This document shows, piece after piece, positions 1 through 7,997 of a stretch of DNA of 64,000 bases. Location of the stretch: contig NZ_CP036346.1 of the NCBI RefSeq assembly GCF_014131695.1, positions 2,976,001-3,040,000 on the forward strand, read 5' to 3'. The notes beneath the pieces are model-generated. The model had not been told where the DNA came from and made no database searches. It saw only the letters and a list, made by a program, of their open reading frames with translations. The DNA comes from Thomasclavelia ramosa DSM 1402 (GTDB lineage Bacteria > Bacillota_I > Bacilli_A > Erysipelotrichales > Coprobacillaceae). How positions within the stretch are numbered: the stretch's first letter is position 1; every line of letters starts with the position of its first letter. Position numbers and translations under genes: made by a program.

Positions 1-1
1 T

Positions 2-868
2 GGTTATAGTTTTAATGCTCCTGAGGAAATTGGTAATCAAGTTATCGCTATGGGTGTCGATGCTGTTAATCTTGCTAATAATCATGCTAACGACGCGGGT
101 CCTCAAGGACGTATCAATACATTAAGCTTCTTTAAAAAACACCAGATTCTAACAACCGGAATCTATGAATCAAAAGAAGTCCGAACACAAATCCCTACAA
201 AAACCATAAATGATATAACCTTCAGTTTTCTTGGCTACACTTATAAAACTAATAAGCCTGATAATCAAAACAGAGAACTGATTGGTTATTATCGCAACCT
301 TGACACTATGAAACTCGATAATGCTCATAAAGAAATCATAAAACAAGAAGTTGCACAAGCAAAACAGCTTAGTGATATAGTTATCGTTAGTGTTCATTGG
401 GGCAATGAGTTTACATATGCTGTCAATAGTGAACAAAAAGAATTAGCTAATTATCTAAACGAATTAGGGGTTGATGTCATTATCGGTCATCATTCACATT
501 GTATTCAGCCAATTGAATGGTTAGAAACTACCAACCATAAAACACTTGTTGTATATTCATTAGGATCATTTATTTCAGCTGATAATCAGGTAACTAGAGC
601 AACACCAGAATTTGCCAATGCATATAATGTTTCAATGATCCTGCAAATAACTTTTGAAAAGAATAATAATTCTACCATAATTAAAAATATTAATTCTCTC
701 CCAGTCATCAACTATTATGATCAAAAATTTGAAAATTTTAAATTGGTGCCTATAGATAAATATAATGAAAAATTAGAAAAAAGTCATAATCGTTATTCAA
801 AAGGATTAACTAAAGACTTCATTACCAATAGTTTTAACAATGTGATTGATCAACAGTTTAAACAATAA
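2..868 (+). CDS. CapA-family (PGA_cap) metallophosphatase-like protein, 3' part
   Basis: The reading frame is open from the first bases of the window, so the true start lies upstream and the amino-terminal part is missing. The visible 288 residues carry the hallmarks of CapA/PGA_cap proteins, which have a calcineurin-like fold: LANNHAND near the left edge, VHWGNEF in the middle, then GHHSHCIQPIEW. CapA is known from poly-gamma-glutamate capsule synthesis, but most family members are of unproven function and are usually surface- or membrane-attached. No capB/capC neighbours are visible, so a capsule role is not supported here. A bidirectional hairpin follows the stop codon. Family assignment is firm; the substrate is unknown. 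Confidence 0.85.
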   Translation, partial: GYSFNAPEEIGNQVIAMGVDAVNLANNHANDAGPQGRINTLSFFKKHQILTTGIYESKEVRTQIPTKTINDITFSFLGYTYKTNKPDNQNRELIGYYRNLDTMKLDNAHKEIIKQEVAQAKQLSDIVIVSVHWGNEFTYAVNSEQKELANYLNELGVDVIIGHHSHCIQPIEWLETTNHKTLVVYSLGSFISADNQVTRATPEFANAYNVSMILQITFEKNNNSTIIKNINSLPVINYYDQKFENFKLVPIDKYNEKLEKSHNRYSKGLTKDFITNSFNNVIDQQFKQ

Positions 869-906
869 AAAGCACTAAATCAGCTTGTACTAATTTAGGC
901 TTTTTT
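868..906. terminator. Bidirectional terminator between CapA-like gene and ABC permease
   Basis: An imperfect stem (AGCACTAAATCAG against CTAATTTAGGCT) is flanked by A-rich and T-rich runs on the two sides. It sits between two convergent genes and could stop both transcripts. Confidence 0.7.
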
Positions 907-1624
907 AATCTTCTTTTCTTATCTGCTTGATCTTGAAACTTGCTACAATTAGCATTATCATAAAAATTATTAACTGAACAGCCACATTAAGCCACAAAAA
1001 ATCATTTGTACACATTAATTCAAATCCCCATGTGGCCGGTAAAATTCTGCCTATCACCTGTAATACGTTAGGGAGCATTGCTACAGGGAACATTATTCCT
1101 GATAACATGATCGACGGTAAAAAAACTAGTTGCGTTGCCATTCCCATTTTCGCTGCACTTTTGAAAAATACACCAAAAACCATTCCAATACTCAAACTAA
1201 CTATGATAAATAAAATCACCCCCAATAAATATATAAAAATATTTTCAGGTATTTGTGCTTTAAAAATAATCGGGGCACTTATTAAAATTATCAAACTCAT
1301 CACAAATAAATGCATAATCCCAGAAATAAAATTACTTGCGGCAATCGTCCATAAAGGAATCTTTCCTACCTGATAAGCCTTTTTTATGTCACTATGATAA
1401 AATTCCACTAACGGATATGGAGAACCTAAGACTCCACCCATGGTAATAGCAAAAACACTCATTACTTGAATTATCGTTTTATCAGCATCGGGCAAAATCG
1501 ATATAAAACCCCCCCCAATAAACAAATAAAAGACTAAGGGAACCACATAATAATGAACTAATAATTCTTTACTGCGAAGATTTAATTTCCAGTTTAATCC
1601 AATTTGATAGATGAAAGCCCTCAT
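905..1624 (-). CDS. ABC-2 type transporter permease
   Basis: This 239-residue protein is almost entirely hydrophobic, with about six membrane segments, and has the layout of an ABC-2 permease. Motifs such as LPSIMLSGIMFP and LPATWGFELM in the carboxy-terminal half are typical of ABC-2 exporters. It lies just downstream of the ATPase, whose stop overlaps its start by four bases, so the two are translationally coupled subunits of one exporter. The MerR-type regulator at the head of the operon, whose relatives sense drugs, suggests a drug or peptide substrate. That is inference; no substrate can be read from the sequence. Confidence 0.88.
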   Translation of the reverse strand: MRAFIYQIGLNWKLNLRSKELLVHYYVVPLVFYLFIGGGFISILPDADKTIIQVMSVFAITMGGVLGSPYPLVEFYHSDIKKAYQVGKIPLWTIAASNFISGIMHLFVMSLIILISAPIIFKAQIPENIFIYLLGVILFIIVSLSIGMVFGVFFKSAAKMGMATQLVFLPSIMLSGIMFPVAMLPNVLQVIGRILPATWGFELMCTNDFLWLNVAVQLIIFMIMLIVASFKIKQIRKED

Positions 1625-2472
1625 GATTGCACCTCTTTTAAAAATCTTTCTTCCAGCTTTGGCTGAACAGTATTTATTTCCATAATTTTAATACTTTGTT
1701 CCTCGGTTAATTGAATAATTGCTTTTAATGTTATCTCTAAGTTTGTAGTCTCAAAGATATAATACTCCTGTTCCTGAGAAACTATTTCAAACTGCTCATT
1801 TAATCGGGGCACCTTTGAAAAACGAACCTTTAATTTAAATTTACTTTGCATTGTTTGATGCAATTGATCAGGAGCCCCAATAAAAACAATTTTCCCATGA
1901 TTTAATACTCCGATTCGATCACACAACTCTTCAACCTCGGTCATATCATGACTCGCTAATAAAATTGTTTTACCTTGGGTTTTTAGTCGTTTAATTTCTT
2001 GGTGGATACTGTTACGTCCCTCAACATCAAGTCCTGCAGTTGGCTCATCAAGTACAATAATATCGGGGTGTCCTAATAGCGCAATTGCAAGATGTAAACG
2101 ACGCTTTTGTCCTGTCGATAACTGGTGATATTGCTTTTTTAGAAAAGCTTTAATTCCTAAATAAATAAAATAATCGTCAGTCACCTCAAGATCTTGCCAT
2201 TTTGCAAATAACATGATTGCTTCTTTAGCGGTAATATCCGCTGGTAATGATGATGATTGCAGTTGAACCCCCAGCTTACCATTTATTAAAATTTTACCTG
2301 TATCGTATCGTCGAATCCCCTCTAAACATTCTAATGTCGTTGTTTTCCCCGCACCGTTTGTGCCAAGTAAAGCAAATATTTCCCCTTTAACAACAGTAAA
2401 ACTAATATTTTCTAAAACCTGATGTTTACCATAAACCTTACCAAGATTATTAATCTGCAATGCAATATCCAT
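1621..2472 (-). CDS. ABC transporter ATP-binding protein
   Basis: This 283-residue nucleotide-binding subunit pairs with the ABC-2 permease downstream. Visible motifs in order are Walker A LLGTNGAGKTTT (about residues 34-45), the signature LSTGQKRRL (about 117), Walker B IIVLDEPTAGLD (about 138) and the switch histidine in LASHDMTEVEEL. About 85 carboxy-terminal residues follow the core domain, as in multidrug and lantibiotic-type exporters. It sits directly behind the MerR gene (one-base gap), so regulator, ATPase and permease form one operon. It probably powers export of a toxic compound; the substrate is unknown. Confidence 0.92.
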   Translation of the reverse strand: MDIALQINNLGKVYGKHQVLENISFTVVKGEIFALLGTNGAGKTTTLECLEGIRRYDTGKILINGKLGVQLQSSSLPADITAKEAIMLFAKWQDLEVTDDYFIYLGIKAFLKKQYHQLSTGQKRRLHLAIALLGHPDIIVLDEPTAGLDVEGRNSIHQEIKRLKTQGKTILLASHDMTEVEELCDRIGVLNHGKIVFIGAPDQLHQTMQSKFKLKVRFSKVPRLNEQFEIVSQEQEYYIFETTNLEITLKAIIQLTEEQSIKIMEINTVQPKLEERFLKEVQS

Positions 2473-2473
2473 A

Positions 2474-3250
2474 TTACTCTTGCTCCTTTTGGATCCTCTT
2501 AAAATAATATTCTAGAGCCGCAGTTAGATAATTATCTATTTCTTTTTGTTTAACTGCCAGATCATTATTCCAATCATTCTTTTTATCATTAAATTTTTGT
2601 AACTCTGGCAACAGTTCTAAATTACCTCCAGTAAATTCTAAAATCATTTCCCACCACTGTTTGGCAATCATAAAGCATTCTGGACTATCAGGACTTACCC
2701 CCTGTTTCTTTAACACATACAGCTTATCTAAGACTTCTTGATAAGTGCTAAATATTCTTAACCCGGCCTCTGGATCATCACCAAATCGTTCTTTAATATG
2801 ATCAGTAATTGTATTATCAAAATGTTTCCACACCCAATATTCTTTATTTCCCAAACGAAGTAACTCTATTATTTCAGCATATTTTTTTAAATCTACCGTA
2901 TTCATTTCTTGAACTTCTCTAGATAAGGCAATCGTTGCTTCTAAAGCTTCTGATAAGTTAGCAATTTGTTCTTGAATCACACTTTTTTGTTGATTTAAAA
3001 TCGCTGCAACTTCCTGTGGTGTGTCGAGATTAAATAATTTAGTTTTAATTTCTACAAGTGAAAAACCAAGATATTTAAATGATAAAATTTGATGCAATTT
3101 AACAATATCTTTAGTTGAATAGAGCCGTCTTCCCCCTTTGCTAATTGCTGCTGGCTTCAACAACCCCTCACGATCATAATATTGTAGTGTACGAACTGTT
3201 ACATCCATCTTTTGTGCTAATTCTCCAATTGTTAAGTAGTCCTCATTCAT
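2474..3250 (-). CDS. MerR-family regulator with TipAS-like C-terminal domain
   Basis: The protein is 258 residues from the ATG at 3250. That start is preferred over an in-frame ATG ten codons upstream because AGAGGTG lies five bases ahead of it. The amino terminus is a MerR winged helix (YLTIGELAQKMDVTVRTLQYYDREGLLKP read in two parts: LTIGELAQKM and TVRTLQYYDREGLL), followed by a coiled-coil linker. The carboxy-terminal half (acidic, with a WW-containing helical stretch) resembles the TipAS drug-binding fold. It is the first gene of an operon with the ABC exporter and has a MerR-type promoter with a 19-bp spacer. It is likely an autogenous activator of the exporter. Confidence 0.88.
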   Translation of the reverse strand: MNEDYLTIGELAQKMDVTVRTLQYYDREGLLKPAAISKGGRRLYSTKDIVKLHQILSFKYLGFSLVEIKTKLFNLDTPQEVAAILNQQKSVIQEQIANLSEALEATIALSREVQEMNTVDLKKYAEIIELLRLGNKEYWVWKHFDNTITDHIKERFGDDPEAGLRIFSTYQEVLDKLYVLKKQGVSPDSPECFMIAKQWWEMILEFTGGNLELLPELQKFNDKKNDWNNDLAVKQKEIDNYLTAALEYYFKRIQKEQE

Positions 3251-3268
3251 ATCATCACCTCTATAAAC

Positions 3269-3299
3269 ATTATAGTTCATGACCTTACGTCACGAGCAA
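3269..3299 (-). promoter_or_regulatory. MerR-type promoter with 19-bp spacer and central dyad
   Basis: Read on the minus strand, TTGCTC (3294-3299) and TATAAT (3269-3274) are separated by 19 bases rather than the usual 17. The dyad TGACCTTACGTCA (3280-3292) sits inside the spacer. Long spacers with an internal dyad are the classic layout of MerR-activated promoters. The site lies directly upstream of the MerR gene. Confidence 0.8.
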
Positions 3300-3335
3300 C
3301 AATTATTGAAATTATTTATAAAAAAGAACTAAATA

Positions 3336-4140
3336 AAAACCACGCCTAAAAGACGTGGTTTTCTCTGAGGCTATAAGCCTATATTGCTTGCTCGCGTCTC
3401 AAGGCGCTGCTTTCTCTTCGTTCAAGCTATCGCTTTTGACTCTCGCCATCCCTCAAAGGGATTTATTTCCTCCTTTCTCCTTTTGTTATCTTCTTCTCTC
3501 TTTTTTGTTTTCTTTCTTCATTTCTTTATCTTCAAATGGATTTTGATATTCTTTTACACTCAATTTATCCATTGCTATATCATGTCCCTCTTGTTCCCTT
3601 ATATATTTTGCGACTGTTTGATCATTTAGTCCTACTGTACTCACATAATATCCTTCTGACCAAAAATGTCTATTTCCATATTTATATTTCAAATTTGCAT
3701 GTCGATCAAATATCATTAATGCTGACTTACCTTTCAAATACCCCATAAATGATGATACACTTAACTTTGGTGGTATCATTACCAACATGTGTACATGATC
3801 TGACATCAAATGCCCCTCTATAATTTCCACCCCTTTATATTGACATAATCTTATTATTATTTCTCTTATATCATTTCTAAGTTGATTATATATCACTTTT
3901 CGTCTATACTTTGGTGTGAAGACGATGTGATATTTACACATCCACTTCGTATGTGCCAATGAATTTGTTTTTTGTGCCATACTTAATCACCTTTCCTTTC
4001 TTATAATGACAGCTTGAACAACTCCATTATATCGGAAAGGTGATATCTTTGTATAACTTCTTTATTGCTCCACCCGCATAGCAGGTGGTTTTTTATTTCG
4101 CATACTTCGTATGCTCAACTGACTTAAGTCTATATGTTCA
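3336..4140 (-). mobile_element. IS200-type insertion sequence (IS200/IS605 family, tnpA only)
   Basis: A complete Y1 transposase gene is bracketed by stem-loops of the kind that IS200/IS605 transposases recognise as single-stranded DNA. On the 3' side of tnpA are a 9-bp stem (3336-3344 with 3354-3362) and AGGCT/AGCCT (3368-3380). On its 5' side are CCACC/GGTGG (about 4070-4089) and GCATAC/GTATGC (4100-4114). The family lacks terminal inverted repeats and target duplications, so the exact ends cannot be fixed by eye and the given limits are approximate. No tnpB is present. The element sits between the MerR operon and ddl. Confidence 0.8.
3486..3980 (-). CDS. tnpA: IS200-family Y1 transposase TnpA
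   Basis: This full-length 164-residue HUH/Y1 transposase moves single-stranded DNA. The metal-binding HUH motif is visible in HLMSDHVHMLV (about residue 58), and the catalytic tyrosine lies in EGYYVSTVG (about residue 110). KYHIVFTPKYRRK near the amino terminus is typical of the family. The carboxy tail is a lysine/arginine-rich stretch, slightly longer than usual. An AAAGGTGA ribosome site precedes the ATG. No frameshift or stop is seen, so the element may still be active. Confidence 0.95.
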   Translation of the reverse strand: MAQKTNSLAHTKWMCKYHIVFTPKYRRKVIYNQLRNDIREIIIRLCQYKGVEIIEGHLMSDHVHMLVMIPPKLSVSSFMGYLKGKSALMIFDRHANLKYKYGNRHFWSEGYYVSTVGLNDQTVAKYIREQEGHDIAMDKLSVKEYQNPFEDKEMKKENKKERRR

Positions 4141-4162
4141 AATTTTCAATTTGAACAGGTAA

Positions 4163-4201
4163 TTAAAAGGATTGTCACCTGTGAATTACAGGTGACAATC
4201 C
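4163..4201 (-). terminator. Terminator of the murF-ddl operon
   Basis: A perfect 14-bp stem (GGATTGTCACCTGT with its complement, GAATT loop) is followed, on the minus strand, by a T-rich run. It lies about 60 bases past the ddl stop codon. Confidence 0.88.
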
Positions 4202-4260
4202 TCTAATTAGAAACTATTTATAAACTGTCCTACTTGGGAAGTTCAGTTCAAAACAAGTTC

Positions 4261-5301
4261 TTATTTTTGTAAGGCCAAGACAATCAAGCGATCCAATAAT
4301 TCCGGATAAGTGATCCCGAAATCATTCATTAATTGTGGATACATTGAAATCTTAGTAAATCCTGGCATTGTATTAATTTCATTCAAATAAATTTTATTAG
4401 TTTTTTTATCTAAGAAAAAATCAACTCGGCTTAAGCCATGACCATCAACAGCTTTAAAAACTTTAATTGCATATTGACGAATTTGTTCTTGGATTTGCTC
4501 ATCTACCAGAGCCGGAATACACGTTTTACTTTCTTCATCTTCATATTTCGATTCAAACGTATAAAACTCACCATGAGGCATGATTTGACCGACTCGTGAA
4601 ACAATTACATCATCATTACCTAATACAGCTGTTTCTAACTCAATACAGTCTATGCACTCCTCAACTACGACATGACGATCATATTTAGCTGCCTCACTTA
4701 ATTTCCCAATCAATTCAGTCTGATTATCACAACGATAACATCCAACACTTGAACCTGAACGACTAGCCTTAATAAAGCAAGGCATTCCTAATTCTCTAAC
4801 AATATAGTCTTCAATTTCTTCAATCTCATCAAAAGTATTTGTTACTACAACTAATTTTTCGTCATAACGTTTTTTCACATATACTGATTTAACTTGCGGA
4901 ACACCTACTGTATCTAAAATCTTTTTTGTATAGATTTTATCCATTGCTACACTAGAGCCCATCACCCGACAGCCAACATAAGGTAATTTTGCTAATTCAA
5001 ATAAACCTTGAATTGTTCCGTCTTCACCATACATTCCATGTAATACTGGAAATGCTACATCTTGATTTTTTAATAATCCATAAACATCTTCAACCATGCT
5101 ACTGTTATCTAACCAAGTATTTTTAGCTAAATCTGTCTGCTTCGCATCAAGATAATGCCAACCACCATCTAAATCAATCCCAACTAAGGTGATTTCGTAT
5201 TTATTCGCATCCAAATTGTTTAATACCGATGTACAAGACATTCTTGAAACAATATGCTCACTTGATTGTCCCCCACATAAAACCAATAATTTTTGTTTCA
5301 T
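4261..5301 (-). CDS. ddl: D-alanine--D-alanine ligase
   Basis: The enzyme makes the D-Ala-D-Ala dipeptide for peptidoglycan in the cytoplasm. Its 346 residues match the family: amino-terminal LCGGQSSEH, PVLHGMYGEDGTIQG, the ATP-grasp stretch FIKASRSGSSVG, and carboxy-terminal VDFFLD with LNEINTMPGFT. The omega-loop motif FYTFESKY retains the Lys-Tyr pair found in D-Ala-D-Ala ligases rather than the replacement seen in D-lactate ligases. A normal dipeptide, not a vancomycin-resistance depsipeptide, is therefore expected. Its start overlaps the murF stop by four bases, so ligase and MurF, which uses its product, are coupled. Confidence 0.95.
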   Translation of the reverse strand: MKQKLLVLCGGQSSEHIVSRMSCTSVLNNLDANKYEITLVGIDLDGGWHYLDAKQTDLAKNTWLDNSSMVEDVYGLLKNQDVAFPVLHGMYGEDGTIQGLFELAKLPYVGCRVMGSSVAMDKIYTKKILDTVGVPQVKSVYVKKRYDEKLVVVTNTFDEIEEIEDYIVRELGMPCFIKASRSGSSVGCYRCDNQTELIGKLSEAAKYDRHVVVEECIDCIELETAVLGNDDVIVSRVGQIMPHGEFYTFESKYEDEESKTCIPALVDEQIQEQIRQYAIKVFKAVDGHGLSRVDFFLDKKTNKIYLNEINTMPGFTKISMYPQLMNDFGITYPELLDRLIVLALQK

Positions 5302-6650
5302 GAAAATTTCTCCTCTATTTTGGTGACAACGTCTTTTAATTTCATTCCATTTGAGCCCTTCAATAAGACAACGTCATCATTTTGTAAATTATTCTTTAAA
5401 TAATTTACCACTTCTTGATTATTATTACAATAATAAATCTCTGCCATCCCTGACAAAGCAGCACTATCGCTCATAAACTTAGCTTCTCGGCCAACCGCAA
5501 CTAACACATCAATTTGTTTTTCCGCTACATATTTACCAACACTTCGATGCAATTGCTCGCTGAATTCGCCCAATTCTAACATATCCGCTAATACAGCTAT
5601 TTTTCTACGCGAATACGTAGCCAATACGTCAATACTTGATTTCATTGAATCTTCACTAGCATTATATGTGCCATCAATCAAGGTAATGTTGTTTTTTAAT
5701 TCAATTACATCCATCCGTTTTTTAGTTAATTCAAATTGACTAATTCCTTGAATACATTTTTCCATTGGAATTTCTAGATTTATTCCAATCGCAATCGCAA
5801 CAAGAGCATTTAAAACAAAATGATTCCCCGGTACTGGGACAACAACTTGATAGACCTTCCCATTATAATTGATTGTAAATTCACTATGATCATCCATTAA
5901 AATAACTTTTTCAGCTTTAAAAACAGCAGCGCAATCAACACCGACTTTAACAACCTTGAAATTATCAAATCGAACCGTTGACAGCATATCATTATCACCA
6001 TTAATTACTAATGTACTGCCGTCACTCATTCCCGCAACAATTTCTAATTTTGCTTTTAGAATATTTTCACGACTTCCTAATTCTCCAATATGTGCTGTTC
6101 CAACATTAGTAATCGCGCTAATATCCGGACAAGCAATTCGTGATAACTCTTCCATTTCATTAAGATGATTCATACCCATTTCTAAAATCATCACTTCCTC
6201 ATCTTTTAATCTCAAGATTGTCAATGGCAAGCCAATATTATTATTATAATTACCTTCTGTTTTCAATGTCTTATACTGCTGTTTAACAACACTATAAACC
6301 ATATCACGTGTGCTTGTTTTACCCACGCTCCCAGTAATTCCAACAACTTTGACCTTGCGATGTTTCCGTAAATAATGAGCCATCTTTTGCAAAGCTTTTA
6401 ACGTATTATCTACTAAGATAACAACATGCTTATCATCTTCAATCAACCGATCAGTAATTATAGCGCTGGCACCATTTGTAAATGCACTTTCAATAAAATC
6501 ATGGCCATCATAGCGTTCACCAATAATTGGAATATACATCATCCCGACCTCAGCTTGACGACTATCTTGGCTAAAACCTGTTATTTCCATTGTTTCATCA
6601 CCACTAATAAGTTTCCCACCGGTAGCAATTACTATCTCACTTACTTTCAT
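5298..6650 (-). CDS. murF: UDP-MurNAc-tripeptide--D-alanyl-D-alanine ligase
   Basis: MurF adds D-Ala-D-Ala to the UDP-MurNAc tripeptide, the last cytoplasmic step of peptidoglycan precursor synthesis. The 450-residue protein shows the Mur-ligase order: an amino-terminal UDP-binding domain (FSQDSRQAEVGMMYIP), the ATP loop GITGSVGKTSTRD (about residue 104), EGNYNNNIGLPLT, LEMGMNHLNEME, and the carboxy-terminal domain with IDGTYNASEDSMK and LADMLELGEFSEQLH. Its stop overlaps the ddl start by four bases. It begins nine bases after the upstream zinc-ribbon gene and may be cotranscribed with it. Confidence 0.96.
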   Translation of the reverse strand: MKVSEIVIATGGKLISGDETMEITGFSQDSRQAEVGMMYIPIIGERYDGHDFIESAFTNGASAIITDRLIEDDKHVVILVDNTLKALQKMAHYLRKHRKVKVVGITGSVGKTSTRDMVYSVVKQQYKTLKTEGNYNNNIGLPLTILRLKDEEVMILEMGMNHLNEMEELSRIACPDISAITNVGTAHIGELGSRENILKAKLEIVAGMSDGSTLVINGDNDMLSTVRFDNFKVVKVGVDCAAVFKAEKVILMDDHSEFTINYNGKVYQVVVPVPGNHFVLNALVAIAIGINLEIPMEKCIQGISQFELTKKRMDVIELKNNITLIDGTYNASEDSMKSSIDVLATYSRRKIAVLADMLELGEFSEQLHRSVGKYVAEKQIDVLVAVGREAKFMSDSAALSGMAEIYYCNNNQEVVNYLKNNLQNDDVVLLKGSNGMKLKDVVTKIEEKFS

Positions 6651-6659
6651 TTCATCCCC

Positions 6660-7895
6660 CTAGAACTCATTACCTTTAATCGTTGGTTGATTTTCATCAT
6701 CTAAAATATGGCGCTTCCCATCAAGACCAACAATTTCATATCCAATCACACTATCTGAGTTTCCTTTAGTTAACACCAGCAGCTTATCACCTACAACCTC
6801 AAATGTCAGACTGCCTCCAATATCCATCGTATATAACTTCTTTTTATCTTTTCCATCAAGATCCATCGTATAAATAATATTCTTATCTTGAATAACTAAT
6901 TTCTTCTCAACCAGGTTCACTAATGATAAATTATTACTTTCATAAATAACTTTACTTTGTCCTTCTAAATCACTTTTAACTAGCCCATCATTATTTATAT
7001 AATATAAATATTCACCATCATAAGTATAAACATTAGTATTATTGGCAAGATTCTTCTTGTCGCTGCCATCCAATGCAATCGAAACTAATTCATTATTTTT
7101 ATTAATATAAAAAATTCTACCTTTTTCCTCATCAACAACAATACTATAAGAAACCTCATCACTAATCTTATGATCCTGATTTGTCTCTAATTCAAGACAA
7201 TGAATTGTTTCACCATCACTATCATTTTGATAATAGACTTTATCACCAAGATTATGTACATAATATACATTCTTTAATAAAATATCTTCTGCTTTTGTCT
7301 TTTTATCCATTCGAATATAATCATTATTTTCATCAAGATAATAATACCACTGCTCATCTTCACTAAAAACAGTAACTGCTTGTTCCAAAACAAGTTCGCG
7401 ATTATTAAAACTACGATCATATTTCAATAATTCAGAATTCATCATTAAATAAACAGCATTATCATTAACATAACTAATCCCTAAATAATTAATATTTGTC
7501 GCTTGACTATATTTACCTGTATTTTTATTGATTGATATTTTACTATCACTATAATCATTAGTGATTGTGTTTGAATTATCATTCTCTGCCAGCTTAATCG
7601 GATTATTAATAACATATTGACGCATTACTGTCGTCACTACAATTAAAACAATAAAAACAGCCCAAATTTTCTTACTACGCCAATAATTTTGCGCTGATTC
7701 ATTAGACTTAAGCAATGTTTGTTCAGTCTTATCAGCTGCAATAAACTCATCGACTTTTTCAGGTTCAATAATCTGTTCTTCCTTTATAATATCTACTTCT
7801 TTATCTAACCCTACCGGCGTTCCGCAAACAGGACATCTTTTTTCATGTTCTAATAATCGCGCTCCACATTTTCTACATCTTTTAATCTTTTCCAT
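6660..7895 (-). CDS. Zinc-ribbon, single-pass membrane protein with large propeller-like outer domain
   Basis: This 411-residue protein has three parts. A zinc ribbon (Cys7, Cys10, Cys21, Cys24) and an acidic linker are followed by one membrane helix at about 77-95 and then about 310 residues. The outer part contains repeats of the form YLYYINNDGLVKSDLEGQ, IFYINKNNELVSIALDGSD and IIYTMDLDGKDKK, as in DUF5050-like beta-propellers. With the zinc ribbon inside the cell, the repeat domain would lie outside. It resembles the next gene upstream in architecture. It ends nine bases before murF, which hints at a link to wall synthesis. A sensor or scaffold role is a guess; no enzyme motif is visible. 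Confidence 0.75.
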   Translation of the reverse strand: MEKIKRCRKCGARLLEHEKRCPVCGTPVGLDKEVDIIKEEQIIEPEKVDEFIAADKTEQTLLKSNESAQNYWRSKKIWAVFIVLIVVTTVMRQYVINNPIKLAENDNSNTITNDYSDSKISINKNTGKYSQATNINYLGISYVNDNAVYLMMNSELLKYDRSFNNRELVLEQAVTVFSEDEQWYYYLDENNDYIRMDKKTKAEDILLKNVYYVHNLGDKVYYQNDSDGETIHCLELETNQDHKISDEVSYSIVVDEEKGRIFYINKNNELVSIALDGSDKKNLANNTNVYTYDGEYLYYINNDGLVKSDLEGQSKVIYESNNLSLVNLVEKKLVIQDKNIIYTMDLDGKDKKKLYTMDIGGSLTFEVVGDKLLVLTKGNSDSVIGYEIVGLDGKRHILDDENQPTIKGNEF

Positions 7896-7965
7896 TTAGT
7901 CACCTACTTTAATGCCTACATTTTACCATATCACCAAAGTAAAAAAAAGCGTGTTATTAGCGTAA

Positions 7966-7997
7966 AAGAAAAGACTTCGCTTCAATAAGCTTAGTCT
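7966..7997 (-). terminator. Terminator after the 448-residue zinc-ribbon gene
   Basis: On the minus strand AGACTAAGCTT pairs with the AAGC..AGTCT side and is followed by TTTTCTTTT. The stem starts in the stop codon of the upstream gene. Confidence 0.65.

Noticed and set aside
1032-1373. Plus-strand 113-codon frame opposite the ABC permease
   Set aside because: It is antisense to a clear permease and its sequence is the usual by-product of hydrophobic codons.
3355-3748. Overlapping plus-strand frames opposite the IS200 transposase
   Set aside because: They are antisense to an intact transposase, have low-complexity composition and no ribosome sites.
4261-5301. ddl as a vancomycin-resistance D-Ala-D-Lac ligase
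   Set aside because: The omega loop keeps the Lys-Tyr pair of normal D-Ala-D-Ala ligases, and no vanH/vanX-like genes are near.
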